Below the pieces are notes generated by a model, which saw only the letters and a program-made list of their open reading frames with translations, did no database searches and was not told the origin of the DNA. Shown one piece after another: positions 8,811 to 15,564 of a stretch of 21,359 nt of DNA (its first letter is position 1; each line of letters begins with the position of its first letter). The translations under genes were made by a program, and so were the position numbers. Source of the DNA: Methylococcaceae bacterium (GTDB taxonomy: Bacteria; Pseudomonadota; Gammaproteobacteria; Methylococcales; Methylomonadaceae); contig RFQK01000007.1 in assembly GCA_009925045.1 (NCBI GenBank), positions 1 to 21,359 of the forward strand, given 5' to 3'.

Positions 8811-9455
8811 ATGATCAAGATCACGATAATGGACAATCAGGCTTTAATTAGAGACAGCTTAGGCTATTTATTGGAGCAGAACAGTGAGTTTTGCGTCCAA
8901 AAACAATTATCGTGTGAAAGCCTTAGCCTGGATGAAATAAAAATTATCCAGCCAGACGTGATTATTATTGACCCACAATTTCGCACAAATCATGGCTCTG
9001 AAATTCTTAATCTACTCTTTAAGTGGGCAACGCCGCCTAAGGTCTTGGTGTTAGCCCATCATATCGATGCAGTCATGACTAAGAAATGGCTAGAAACGGG
9101 CGTGAGCGGCATTATCAGCAAGGACTGCTCGATAGTCGAAATGGTAAAAGCTGTTAAAACCGTTTATTCGGGAGATTATTATTTATGTCAGGAGATTGCA
9201 CACAGCGTAGCTTTACAAGGCTTATTAAAAACCGAAGCAGTGCCTTTTCTAAAACTGTCGTATCGCGAATCCCAGGTTGCGGATATGTTATTGCAAGGCA
9301 AAAATATTCAAGAAATTTCCCGAATATTATCGATTAGCGACAAAACGGCTAATACCTATAAATATCGCTTGTATAAGAAGTTAGTGGTAAAAAACGATGT
9401 GCAATTGACGCGCCTAGCCTATAAATTTAATTATCTAGACGCTTCAAATTTTTAA
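8811..9455 (+). CDS. GacA/UvrY-like response regulator with an altered receiver pocket
   Basis: This 214-residue protein combines a receiver domain (1-120) with a LuxR/NarL-type DNA-binding domain (149-210). The C-terminal half, including LSYRESQVADML and SDKTANTYKYRLYKKL...DVQLTRLA, closely follows GacA/UvrY. The receiver keeps the acceptor Asp (IIID54) and the conserved Lys (K104). The usual acidic pair is MD8-N9, and the switch Ser/Thr position reads VLA82HH, so two pocket residues are non-standard. The start at 8811 fits the domain start and has GGAG spaced 7 nt upstream; the longer frame from 8661 adds 50 unrelated residues. The stop overlaps the stop of the convergent mtd gene. No partner kinase is nearby. 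The target is unknown; GacA homologues act on small regulatory RNA genes. Confidence 0.85.
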   Translation: MIKITIMDNQALIRDSLGYLLEQNSEFCVQKQLSCESLSLDEIKIIQPDVIIIDPQFRTNHGSEILNLLFKWATPPKVLVLAHHIDAVMTKKWLETGVSGIISKDCSIVEMVKAVKTVYSGDYYLCQEIAHSVALQGLLKTEAVPFLKLSYRESQVADMLLQGKNIQEISRILSISDKTANTYKYRLYKKLVVKNDVQLTRLAYKFNYLDASNF

Positions 9456-10405
9456 AGTAATTGCCTAGCCTGAGTAAAGGCTTCACGAAAATCTAAAAAC
9501 ACTGGCTGCTCTGATTCCAAAAGGGTTTTAAGCAGCTGGTTTTGCAATTGATACTTCACGTTTCCCACAGCAAGCGGCCCAACCGCGACTGTCTGGGATT
9601 GACTAGCCGCCAGCAAAGGTGCACCAAAATCTTTGAGGTTGATACCTTCAATGCCGGCAGGTGGAACAGCATTGACATCTCCGGCCACTTTAAGCTGCTT
9701 TGCTTCTGCCAAAACAGCAGCATTTAAAACCCGAACACCTGCTTTTGCGGTTGAAAACACAATATCGGCATCCGCTAAAAGTGCCAGCTTTTCTTCGTCG
9801 TTACTGGCCACTGCTGCCTCTAAGTTTGATCCAAATCGGCGATTATATTGTTTAGCAATATCAGCAGCAGAATCCACAGAAAGATGATCAATTAAAACTG
9901 TTTTTGCACCTTGCAATGAAGCAATCACACCGGTTGCGACACCGACTGGACCTGTGCCGCCGAACACCAGGGCCTTGCAGTCTTTGAGCGCTTTACCATG
10001 TTTATCGAATAAGGCTTTTTCGACACAGGCCACCAATGCCGCTGCAGTGGTAAAAGCACCGCTAGGATCAGCCAAAACCGACACTTCAAAGGGTTTAACC
10101 ATTGCAGGCTGACAAGCATCCAACATTTCAATGGCCAAACCAATATCACGTCCACCAATGAAAATAGCCGTCTTTTTAACACCCGCCGGTCCTCTGGAAA
10201 AAATCACATCCTGAGTCAGCCGTTGGATGTTGTCTAATTTGACACCGGCATAAGGCATTAGCACGTCAAAACCCGCATCCAATGCCATATTGACATCAAA
10301 TGGACTATTGTTAGGTGTGGGGTCAAACATATGCAGAATACTGCGTTTGGCCGCCTTAACACCTGTACTGCCAGTCGCTGCCGGAGCGACTGGCGCACAA
10401 AACAA
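9452..10405 (-). CDS. mtdB: NAD(P)-dependent methylene-H4MPT dehydrogenase, MtdB type (downstream paralogue)
   Basis: This enzyme oxidises methylene-tetrahydromethanopterin to methenyl-H4MPT in formaldehyde oxidation. MtdB-family blocks are SILHM, SPFDVNMALDAG, FSRGPAGVKKT, IFIGGRD, DPSGAFTTAA, GGTGPVG, DVNAVPPAGI and VGNVKYQ. The segment after the second beta strand (VLIDHLS) carries an acidic residue, which suggests NAD use. Conserved sequence starts at RSILHM, but no ATG precedes it. The nearest candidate is a TTG at 10405 just after the stop of the upstream paralogue; further TTG/GTG codons lie inside that gene (up to 10456), and the ATG at 10330 would remove the first strand. The start is therefore uncertain. 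The gene lies directly downstream of a second mtdB-like gene, and its stop overlaps that of the convergent response regulator. Confidence 0.85.
   Translation of the reverse strand: MFCAPVAPAATGSTGVKAAKRSILHMFDPTPNNSPFDVNMALDAGFDVLMPYAGVKLDNIQRLTQDVIFSRGPAGVKKTAIFIGGRDIGLAIEMLDACQPAMVKPFEVSVLADPSGAFTTAAALVACVEKALFDKHGKALKDCKALVFGGTGPVGVATGVIASLQGAKTVLIDHLSVDSAADIAKQYNRRFGSNLEAAVASNDEEKLALLADADIVFSTAKAGVRVLNAAVLAEAKQLKVAGDVNAVPPAGIEGINLKDFGAPLLAASQSQTVAVGPLAVGNVKYQLQNQLLKTLLESEQPVFLDFREAFTQARQLL
10370..10394 (-). other. Strong hairpin at the junction of the two mtd genes
   Basis: A perfect 10-bp inverted repeat (GCCAGTCGCT / AGCGACTGGC) with a 5-nt loop starts 13 nt after the stop of the upstream mtd gene, before the first conserved codon of the downstream one. 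No T-run follows on the minus strand, so it is unlikely to be an intrinsic terminator. It could stabilise or process the mRNA or affect initiation of the second gene. If the TTG start is used, the hairpin codes for a Pro/Ala/Thr-rich N-terminal tail. Confidence 0.6.
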
Positions 10406-10406
10406 A

Positions 10407-11315
10407 TTAACGAGATTCTTTAACAAATTCACGTGCCACTTCGAATGCGTGTTCAAAATGCAAATACAATGGAGTATCGGTTTCTAACATTCTTTTCAAT
10501 AAACGACTTTGGGCTTGATACTTGATGTTGCCAATCGCGAGCGCACCAATACCGACCGCACCGCTGATAGAACCCGCAATCGCCTTACCGCTATCGAATG
10601 CATCCACTCCGGCAATACCTGCTGGTGGAACAGCGTTCACATCAGCAGCCACTTTTAACTGCGGTGCTCTTGCGATCAATTCTGCACTCAACAACTCGAT
10701 ACCCGCCGCACCCGTAGCAAAGACCACATCAGCGGTTTCAATGAATTCTGCTTTATCTGAATCAGCGCCTGCAGTCACAGTGATTTTGCCATCACCGAAC
10801 TCCTGGCTGCAAAGTTCAGCAGTACGCTCAGCACGATCAAGCTGTCTGCCAATAATGCGAACATTGGCACCTGCTTGCGCTGCAATCACTGCAGCCGCTT
10901 GACCAACCGGACCTGTTCCGCCCAAAGCCAAAACATTTTTACCGGCAAAAGTCGTTGAAAATTTATCCGCCAGCTCTTTTTCAACGGCTGCCACCATACC
11001 GGCAGCGGTCGTGAACGCACCACTAGGATCGGCAAAAACAGACACTTCAAAAGGGGGTACCATGGCATTTTTAGCGATTTTCAACATATCCATCGCTTGC
11101 TTGGTTTCACGACCACCGATAAAGATACCTGTGCGTTTTAAACCTTTAAGACTTCTGGAAAAAATAGCATCTTGCACCAACCCTCTCACTTCGCTTGGTT
11201 CAACATTGATATAGGGGACTGCCGAAATCCAACCAGCATCCATCGCCATATTGACATCAAATGGGCTCAGGTTTTTTGCTGTGGTCAGCATGTGCAAAAT
11301 AAAGGGTTTTTCCAT
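10407..11315 (-). CDS. mtdB: NAD(P)-dependent methylene-H4MPT dehydrogenase, MtdB type (upstream paralogue)
   Basis: A 302-residue homologue of MtdB acting on methylene-H4MPT in C1 oxidation. It shares ILHML, SPFDVNMAMDAG, RTGIFIGGRE, VPPFEVSVFADPSGAFTTAA, GGTGPVGQ, ADVNAVPPAGI and AIGNIKYQ with the gene downstream. Its nucleotide loop after the second strand reads RIIGRQLDRAERTAE. This is like MtdA (GRKLDKA), which is NADP-specific, and differs from the acidic VLIDH of its neighbour. The ATG at 11315 has AGAGG spaced 6 nt before it. The pair is separated from suhB by about 76 bp that hold a candidate -10 element. Family membership is firm; which of the two is the main MtdB, and the cofactor preference, are inferences. 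Confidence 0.92.
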   Translation of the reverse strand: MEKPFILHMLTTAKNLSPFDVNMAMDAGWISAVPYINVEPSEVRGLVQDAIFSRSLKGLKRTGIFIGGRETKQAMDMLKIAKNAMVPPFEVSVFADPSGAFTTAAGMVAAVEKELADKFSTTFAGKNVLALGGTGPVGQAAAVIAAQAGANVRIIGRQLDRAERTAELCSQEFGDGKITVTAGADSDKAEFIETADVVFATGAAGIELLSAELIARAPQLKVAADVNAVPPAGIAGVDAFDSGKAIAGSISGAVGIGALAIGNIKYQAQSRLLKRMLETDTPLYLHFEHAFEVAREFVKESR

Positions 11316-11344
11316 ACTCGCCTCTTAAAACTTAATTACTGTCC

Positions 11345-11350
11345 AGTATA
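11345..11350 (-). promoter_or_regulatory. Candidate -10 element for the mtd gene pair
   Basis: TATACT on the minus strand lies about 30 nt before the ATG at 11315. The hexamer 17 bp upstream (TGTCAT) is a poor -35; a good TTGACT exists but is 26 bp away, too far. An activator or alternative spacing may be involved. Weak assignment. Confidence 0.3.
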
Positions 11351-11391
11351 AAAGAAAAGAACTATTGATGACAGTCAGTCAACAGCCCAGA

Positions 11392-12189
11392 TTATTTCAA
11401 ATTTTCTGTAATATGTGGCTCTAGGGTGTGATACATCAGCTGATGCATTTTTAGGTTGCCAACAATGACATTGCCGCTCTGAAGGTATTTATCATTGAAA
11501 GCAAAATCAGTAGCAACACCACCGGCTTCCTGCACCAGCAGAACACCCGCAGCAATATCCCATTCGTTGACGCCAATTTCCCAATACGCATCGAGTCTGC
11601 CGCAGGCTACATAGGCCAGATCTAAGGCAGCCGCACCGGCACGACGGATACCGGCTGTATCAGCTGTCACTACATCACGAAACATATTCAGGTAAACATC
11701 GAGATATTGTTGATTTTTAAAAGGAAAACCTGTTCCAATCAAAGCACCACGCATACTCGCCTGTTTGCCTACACGGATTTTACGATTGTTCAACATCGCT
11801 CCACCACCTCGCTCCGCCGTAAACAACTCATCACGCGCAGGATCATAAATCACCCCGAGCTCTAATTTGTTTTTGTGCTTTAAGGCAATAGAGACCGCAT
11901 AATGAGAAAAGCCATGGAGGAAATTAGTCGTTCCATCCAGAGGATCTACCACCCAAACGTAGTCATTACCGGCATGTGAACCGCTTTCCTCAGCCAAAAT
12001 GGCATGATCAGGGAAAGCTGTACGAAGAATTTTGATAATTTCCTGCTCGGCCAAACGATCAACTTCGGATACATAATCATTACGACTCTTATGATCGACA
12101 GTCAACTTATCGAGATTGTAGGAAGATCGCTGAATGAGATCGCCTGCACTCCGCGCGGCGCGGACTGCAATATTGAGCATCGGATGCAT
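11392..12189 (-). CDS. suhB: SuhB, inositol-1-monophosphatase family protein
   Basis: This 265-residue member of the IMPase family is a Mg-dependent phosphatase. In E. coli SuhB also joins the rRNA transcription antitermination complex. Metal-site motifs are EESG, DPLDGTTNF and WDIAAGVLLVQEAGG. The first residues MHPMLNIAVRAAR are almost identical to the start of E. coli SuhB, which fixes the start at 12189 rather than the upstream codon at 12225. It is divergent from trmJ, the standard gammaproteobacterial arrangement, and co-directional with the mtd genes after it, which have their own likely promoter region. Confidence 0.95.
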   Translation of the reverse strand: MHPMLNIAVRAARSAGDLIQRSSYNLDKLTVDHKSRNDYVSEVDRLAEQEIIKILRTAFPDHAILAEESGSHAGNDYVWVVDPLDGTTNFLHGFSHYAVSIALKHKNKLELGVIYDPARDELFTAERGGGAMLNNRKIRVGKQASMRGALIGTGFPFKNQQYLDVYLNMFRDVVTADTAGIRRAGAAALDLAYVACGRLDAYWEIGVNEWDIAAGVLLVQEAGGVATDFAFNDKYLQSGNVIVGNLKMHQLMYHTLEPHITENLK

Positions 12190-12241
12190 AAATCGAATTG
12201 GATAATGAGCTAGGAATACCGACATAGAATAGCAAATGTTT

Positions 12242-12250
12242 TGCTAGAAT
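12242..12250 (+). promoter_or_regulatory. Candidate extended -10 promoter for trmJ
   Basis: TTGCTAGAAT contains TG-C-TAGAAT, an extended -10, about 30 bp before the trmJ TTG start in the suhB/trmJ divergent region. The -35 match is poor, which extended -10 promoters tolerate. Confidence 0.35.
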
Positions 12251-12280
12251 CGTCAGATTTTTAGCGTACGAGTACTTACA

Positions 12281-13012
12281 TTGCTGGCAAATTTTAAACT
12301 GATATTGGTTGAAACCTCGCATCCCGGCAATATTGGTGCGGTGGCGCGAGCCATGAAAAATATGGGTATGGACCAATTGCGTCTGGTTAATCCCAAGTTA
12401 TTTCCCCACGCGGATGCCACTGCCCGAGCATCGGGTGCTGATGATGTGTTGCGTTCTGCCCAAGTGTATTCTTCGCTACAGGAAGCGATTGCTGATTGCC
12501 AGATCGTTTTCGGTGCAAGCGCCCGCGACAGAACCATCAGCTGGCCGTCCATGACGGCCAGAGAATGCGCAGAAAACTTCGTCAAACCTGTTCACGCTCA
12601 TGAAACCGTTGGCTTGGTGCTAGGTCGAGAGAATTCTGGCTTAAAAAATCACGAACTCGACTTATGTCATTACCTACTGCGTATCCCATGTAATCAAGAA
12701 TACAGCTCTCTCAATCTAGCCGCTGCAGCACAGGTGATTTGCTACGAATTATTTATCGCCAGTAATCAGCAACCTAGCAGTTCGATTGGTGACATCGGTG
12801 AGGAAGCTCTTGCCAGTTCGGAACAGATGGAAAGTTTTTATCAGCATTTGCTGGAAACTATGGCCGATATCGGTTTTCTGCACCCTGAGCGATCCAAGTC
12901 CATCATGCGTCGCCTGCGTAGATTATTTAATCGTAGTCAGTTAGATACCAAAGAAGTCGATATTCTGCGTGGCATTTTTCGGTTCGCCCAAAATCATAAT
13001 CAAAAACCTTAA
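12281..13012 (+). CDS. trmJ: TrmJ, tRNA (cytidine/uridine-32-2'-O)-methyltransferase
   Basis: SPOUT-family enzyme of 243 residues that methylates the ribose of residue 32 in tRNA anticodon loops, using SAM. The start LANFKLILVETSHPGNIGAVARAMKNMG aligns with E. coli TrmJ from its first residue, so the TTG at 12281 is used although its ribosome-binding site is weak. The knot region shows LVLGRENSGL and EYSSLNLAAAAQV, which form the SAM site. The C-terminal helical extension (RRLRRLFNRSQL...VDILRGI) is also present. The neighbourhood suhB//trmJ-iscR matches E. coli. Confidence 0.95.
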   Translation: MLANFKLILVETSHPGNIGAVARAMKNMGMDQLRLVNPKLFPHADATARASGADDVLRSAQVYSSLQEAIADCQIVFGASARDRTISWPSMTARECAENFVKPVHAHETVGLVLGRENSGLKNHELDLCHYLLRIPCNQEYSSLNLAAAAQVICYELFIASNQQPSSSIGDIGEEALASSEQMESFYQHLLETMADIGFLHPERSKSIMRRLRRLFNRSQLDTKEVDILRGIFRFAQNHNQKP

Positions 13013-13029
13013 GCGTATTCGCTCGCAAA

Positions 13030-13054
13030 ATACTTGACCATTTTACTGGGTTTA
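13030..13054 (+). promoter_or_regulatory. IscR type 1 binding site upstream of iscR
   Basis: The stretch beginning ATACTTGACCATTTTAC agrees at most positions with the published type 1 consensus (ATASYYGACTRWWWYAGTCRRSTAT). It overlaps the -35 and spacer of the iscR promoter. In E. coli, [2Fe-2S]-IscR binds such a site to repress its own operon, so autoregulation is expected here. Confidence 0.7.
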
Positions 13055-13062
13055 TTTATAGT
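13034..13062 (+). promoter_or_regulatory. Sigma-70 promoter of iscR-iscS-iscA
   Basis: TTGACC and TATAGT are separated by 17 bp, and the -10 ends 35 bp before the iscR ATG. The -35 lies within the IscR site. This is one of the best promoter matches in the window. Confidence 0.75.
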
Positions 13063-13097
13063 CGCACTAAATTACTGGGTTTTATGGGAGACCTACA

Positions 13098-13583
13098 ATG
13101 CGACTGACTACGAAAGGACGTTATGCTGTGACAGCCATGCTTGATCTGGCATTCCACAGCCAGACCAAACCGGTCACATTAACCGACATCGCCAATCGCC
13201 AAACCATTTCCTTGTCTTATCTTGAGCAGTTGTTTGCGCGTTTGCGTAAAGCCGGAATGGTCAAAGGTGTCAGAGGCCCGGGTGGCGGCTACACCTTAAG
13301 CCGGGAAGCTCACCAGATTAATATCGCTGAAATCATCGAAGCTGTTGACGAGCCTGTGGATTCGACTAAATGTGGTGGCAAATCGAATTGCCATAACGAC
13401 CAACCTTGTCTCACCCATGATTTGTGGATGGGCCTCAGTGATCAGATTCGCAGCTACTTAAAACAAATCAGCCTGGGTCAGCTTTTAGAACGCGATTTGG
13501 TCAGCGAGGTTGCTCATCGTCAAGGCCAGCATTCCGAACGCGTGATCGACACACTGGCACTGAAGGAACGCAAATCCGCCTAG
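13098..13583 (+). CDS. iscR: IscR, [2Fe-2S]-sensing Rrf2-family regulator
   Basis: The 161-residue Rrf2 family regulator starts MRLTTKGRYAVTAMLDLA, as in E. coli IscR. It has a winged helix (TLTDIANRQTISLSYLEQLFARLRKAGMVKGVRGPGGGY, in part). The cluster ligands C92, C98, C104 and H107 stand at exactly the E. coli positions. GGGAG lies 7 nt before the ATG. It should repress its own operon when Fe-S clusters are plentiful, through the type 1 site over its promoter. Only iscS and iscA follow; iscU, hscB, hscA and fdx are absent. Confidence 0.96.
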   Translation: MRLTTKGRYAVTAMLDLAFHSQTKPVTLTDIANRQTISLSYLEQLFARLRKAGMVKGVRGPGGGYTLSREAHQINIAEIIEAVDEPVDSTKCGGKSNCHNDQPCLTHDLWMGLSDQIRSYLKQISLGQLLERDLVSEVAHRQGQHSERVIDTLALKERKSA

Positions 13584-13586
13584 GGC

Positions 13587-14693
13587 ATGATTTATCTGGA
13601 TCACAACGCCACCACGCCGCTTGACGAAAATGTTTTAGAGGCCATGTTGCCGTATCTGAATCAGATTTACGGCAACCCATCCAGTCTTTATCGCTTAGGT
13701 CGCATCAGCCGCAGTGCCATAGATACCGCTCGCGAACAAGTAGCCGACCTAATCGACGCCAGCGCTCAAGACATTATTTTCACCAGTGGCGGCACCGAGG
13801 CTAATGCTCTCGCCATTAAAAGCCTGCAGCATAAACCGCTCTATATCTCGGCCATCGAACATCCCTCTGTCACCGACAACTGCAGCGAACGAACTCACCC
13901 AGCCTGTAAGCTGGAAGTAGACACTCAAGGCAGGCTTCGTACTGACACTGAGCAGTGGCAAACGATACCTTCAGGCGCCTGGCTCTCGGTGATGATGGCT
14001 AACAATGAGACTGGCGTTATTCAGGATATCGCCCAGTTATCCCTTGAATGCCAAGCCCGAAATATTCAGTTACACACCGATGCCGTTCAGGCTTTAGGCA
14101 AACTGGATTTTTCCTTTCGCAAACTGAATCTGGACATGGCCAGCCTGTCCAGTCATAAAATATACGGGCCTAAGGGGTGTGGCGCACTGGTCGTTAAAGA
14201 TCGCTCCGTCATTAAATCCCTACAAAACGGAGGCAACCAAGAACAGTCTCTGCGCGCCGGAACCGAGAATGTCGCGGCCATTGTTGGCTTTGGTAAAGCG
14301 GCTGAAATAGCTAAACAGTCCCTGCGCGATGTTCAGTCACATGTCGCTTGTTTGCGTGATTCTTTGCAGCAACAACTCGCTCAATTTGACAACCTCCATA
14401 TTTTTTCCGCCCATGCGGATAGACTGGCTAACACTCTACAATTTGCAATCGAAAATCAGCAAGGTGAAATGCTCCTCATGCAACTTGATCAAATGGGTAT
14501 TGCGGTATCGAGTGGCTCGGCTTGCAAGGCTAGCAGCAGAGTCGTGAGTCCTGTATTGAGTGCCATGGGAATCGAGCCGACACTCGCCCAATCTGCCATT
14601 CGTGTTAGTCTGGGCAAACACAATACGGAACAGCACATTGACCAATTGATTGCCGCACTCAAAACAATTACTGGCTATCCCAACCGAGGTTAA
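13587..14693 (+). CDS. iscS: Cysteine desulfurase (IscS/NifS family)
   Basis: PLP enzyme that removes sulfur from L-cysteine as persulfide for Fe-S cluster and thiolation pathways. Visible features are DHNATTP at the start, GGTEANA, H92, D165 (HTDAVQ), the PLP lysine K191 ([10 protein letters not shown]) and the active-site C313 (SSGSAC) on the mobile loop. At 368 residues it is shorter than E. coli IscS (404). After the catalytic Cys it reads [15 protein letters not shown], closer to NifS-like enzymes, so it may not be the orthologue that works with IscU. It starts 3 bp after the iscR stop with no obvious ribosome-binding site of its own, implying coupling, and runs into iscA. Confidence 0.92.
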   Translation: MIYLDHNATTPLDENVLEAMLPYLNQIYGNPSSLYRLGRISRSAIDTAREQVADLIDASAQDIIFTSGGTEANALAIKSLQHKPLYISAIEHPSVTDNCSERTHPACKLEVDTQGRLRTDTEQWQTIPSGAWLSVMMANNETGVIQDIAQLSLECQARNIQLHTDAVQALGKLDFSFRKLNLDMASLSSHKIYGPKGCGALVVKDRSVIKSLQNGGNQEQSLRAGTENVAAIVGFGKAAEIAKQSLRDVQSHVACLRDSLQQQLAQFDNLHIFSAHADRLANTLQFAIENQQGEMLLMQLDQMGIAVSSGSACKASSRVVSPVLSAMGIEPTLAQSAIRVSLGKHNTEQHIDQLIAALKTITGYPNRG

Positions 14694-14694
14694 C

Positions 14695-15018
14695 ATGAGT
14701 ATTACTATTACAGAAAGCGCAGCCCAACAAATCCAGAAACAACTGCAAAAACAAACCCACGCTATTGGTCTACGTTTAGGGGTTAAAGCTTCCGGTTGTT
14801 CAGGCTATGCCTACGTCTTGGATTATGCTGACCAACTAGAAGCGGATGATGATGTATTTGAACAATTCGACGTCAAAATCATAGTCAAACAAGCCGATCT
14901 CGACAAATTGAATGGCATACAACTGGATTTCGTTAAAGAAGGTTTTAATCAGGCATTCAAATTTAACAATCCGAATGTCAAAGGCATGTGTGGATGCGGG
15001 GAAAGTTTCGCGGTCTAA
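14695..15018 (+). CDS. iscA: IscA, A-type iron-sulfur carrier
   Basis: Exactly 107 residues, as in E. coli IscA, with the three ligand cysteines at C35 (SGCSGYAY), C99 and C101 (CGCGESF). It carries or delivers Fe-S clusters to apo-proteins. The ATG at 14695 starts [13 protein letters not shown] and has GAGG spaced 6 nt before it; a longer frame from 14650 would overlap iscS and adds nothing conserved. One nucleotide separates it from the iscS stop. It is the last gene of the iscR-iscS-iscA unit. Confidence 0.95.
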   Translation: MSITITESAAQQIQKQLQKQTHAIGLRLGVKASGCSGYAYVLDYADQLEADDDVFEQFDVKIIVKQADLDKLNGIQLDFVKEGFNQAFKFNNPNVKGMCGCGESFAV

Positions 15019-15027
15019 TCAACAAGA

Positions 15028-15053
15028 TGCCGAGGCTGATAGCAACCTCGGCA
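15028..15053. terminator. Inverted repeat between convergent iscA and the HvfA-like gene, possible weak terminator
   Basis: An 8-bp stem (TGCCGAGG / CCTCGGCA) with a 10-nt loop begins 10 bp after the iscA stop. No T-run follows on the plus strand, and the minus side is only mildly U-rich, so terminator strength is doubtful. Confidence 0.4.
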
Positions 15054-15063
15054 AAAATGCTCA

Positions 15064-15366
15064 CTATTTTTTGTCAGCAGCTGAGGCCGGTGCAGCAGGT
15101 TTGTTACCGGCGCATTTACCTTCAATGGCTTTTTTATCAGGTGCTGGAGCGGGTTTCATCATGGCAGCACCACATTTACCCTCGCCACACGCACCATCTT
15201 TCATTTTTGATGCATCATCCGCCGGTTTGGCTTCAGCGGTTTGCAGGTAAGCTGAATTCAGTTCAGACAACGCAAAAGGATTCACCTCGGCCTGAGCAAA
15301 CTGCGATGCCAATGGTAATAAACCCGTGATAGCAACAGCGATTGAACCTTTGTAATTTTTTTTCAT
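15064..15366 (-). CDS. HvfA-like low-complexity secreted peptide (putative MNIO-modified metallophore precursor)
   Basis: This 100-residue protein has a Sec signal peptide (MKKNYKGSIAVAITGLLPLA, cleavage likely after AQA at 26). The block NPFALSELNSAYLQTA and a Lys/Pro/Ala-rich tail with cysteines in DGACGEGKCG (C60, C65) and IEGKCAG (C85) follow. Signal peptide, NPFA-x-SEL and EGKCG together are the hallmarks of the HvfA/'uncharacterised low-complexity protein' family. In that family DUF692 (MNIO) enzymes convert the EGKCG cysteines to oxazolone-thioamide, giving copper-binding peptides. No MNIO or partner-protein gene is adjacent, so it would be an orphan precursor. The start at 15366 has GAGGAA upstream; the frame to 15402 adds 12 residues before the signal peptide. 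Only one perfect EGKCG is present. Confidence 0.7.
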   Translation of the reverse strand: MKKNYKGSIAVAITGLLPLASQFAQAEVNPFALSELNSAYLQTAEAKPADDASKMKDGACGEGKCGAAMMKPAPAPDKKAIEGKCAGNKPAAPASAADKK

Positions 15367-15564
15367 CGTTATATTCCTCGTCATATCAAAAGCAAACAAC
15401 ATTATCGCCCACGATCAAGCCTTGAATTACTTGACGTCGCGGGCGGCACTATCCCAAAAAAGCCTGAATCTGTAAAGCCAAGACTCAGGGCCATGGCAAA
15501 TATGCGTAAAATCTAATAAACCACAGTATACTGCCCACCCAAAGCATTTCATACTGGCTTAGTC

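Noticed and set aside
10370..10394. Hairpin between the mtd genes as an intrinsic terminator
   Set aside because: There is no T-run after the stem on the minus strand, and a co-directional gene follows at once.
10522..10902. 126-residue plus-strand open frame over the upstream mtd gene, and similar frames at 10290, 9633 and 11011
   Set aside because: Low-complexity antisense translations of Ala/Gly-rich mtd codons with no domain or initiation signal.
13098..15018. iscR region as a complete ISC operon
   Set aside because: No iscU, hscBA or fdx sequence follows iscA; the next 50 bp hold an inverted repeat and then an opposite-strand gene.
14912..15329. Plus-strand open frames running from iscA over the HvfA-like gene
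   Set aside because: They overlap iscA out of frame and read the signal-peptide gene on its non-coding strand; the minus-strand reading has a signal peptide, family motifs and a ribosome-binding site.
15367..15480. ECF-sigma (SigF-like) promoter before the HvfA-like gene
   Set aside because: GTAA and CGT/CGAT elements are present, but their spacings (13 or 19 bp) do not fit the usual 16-17 bp.
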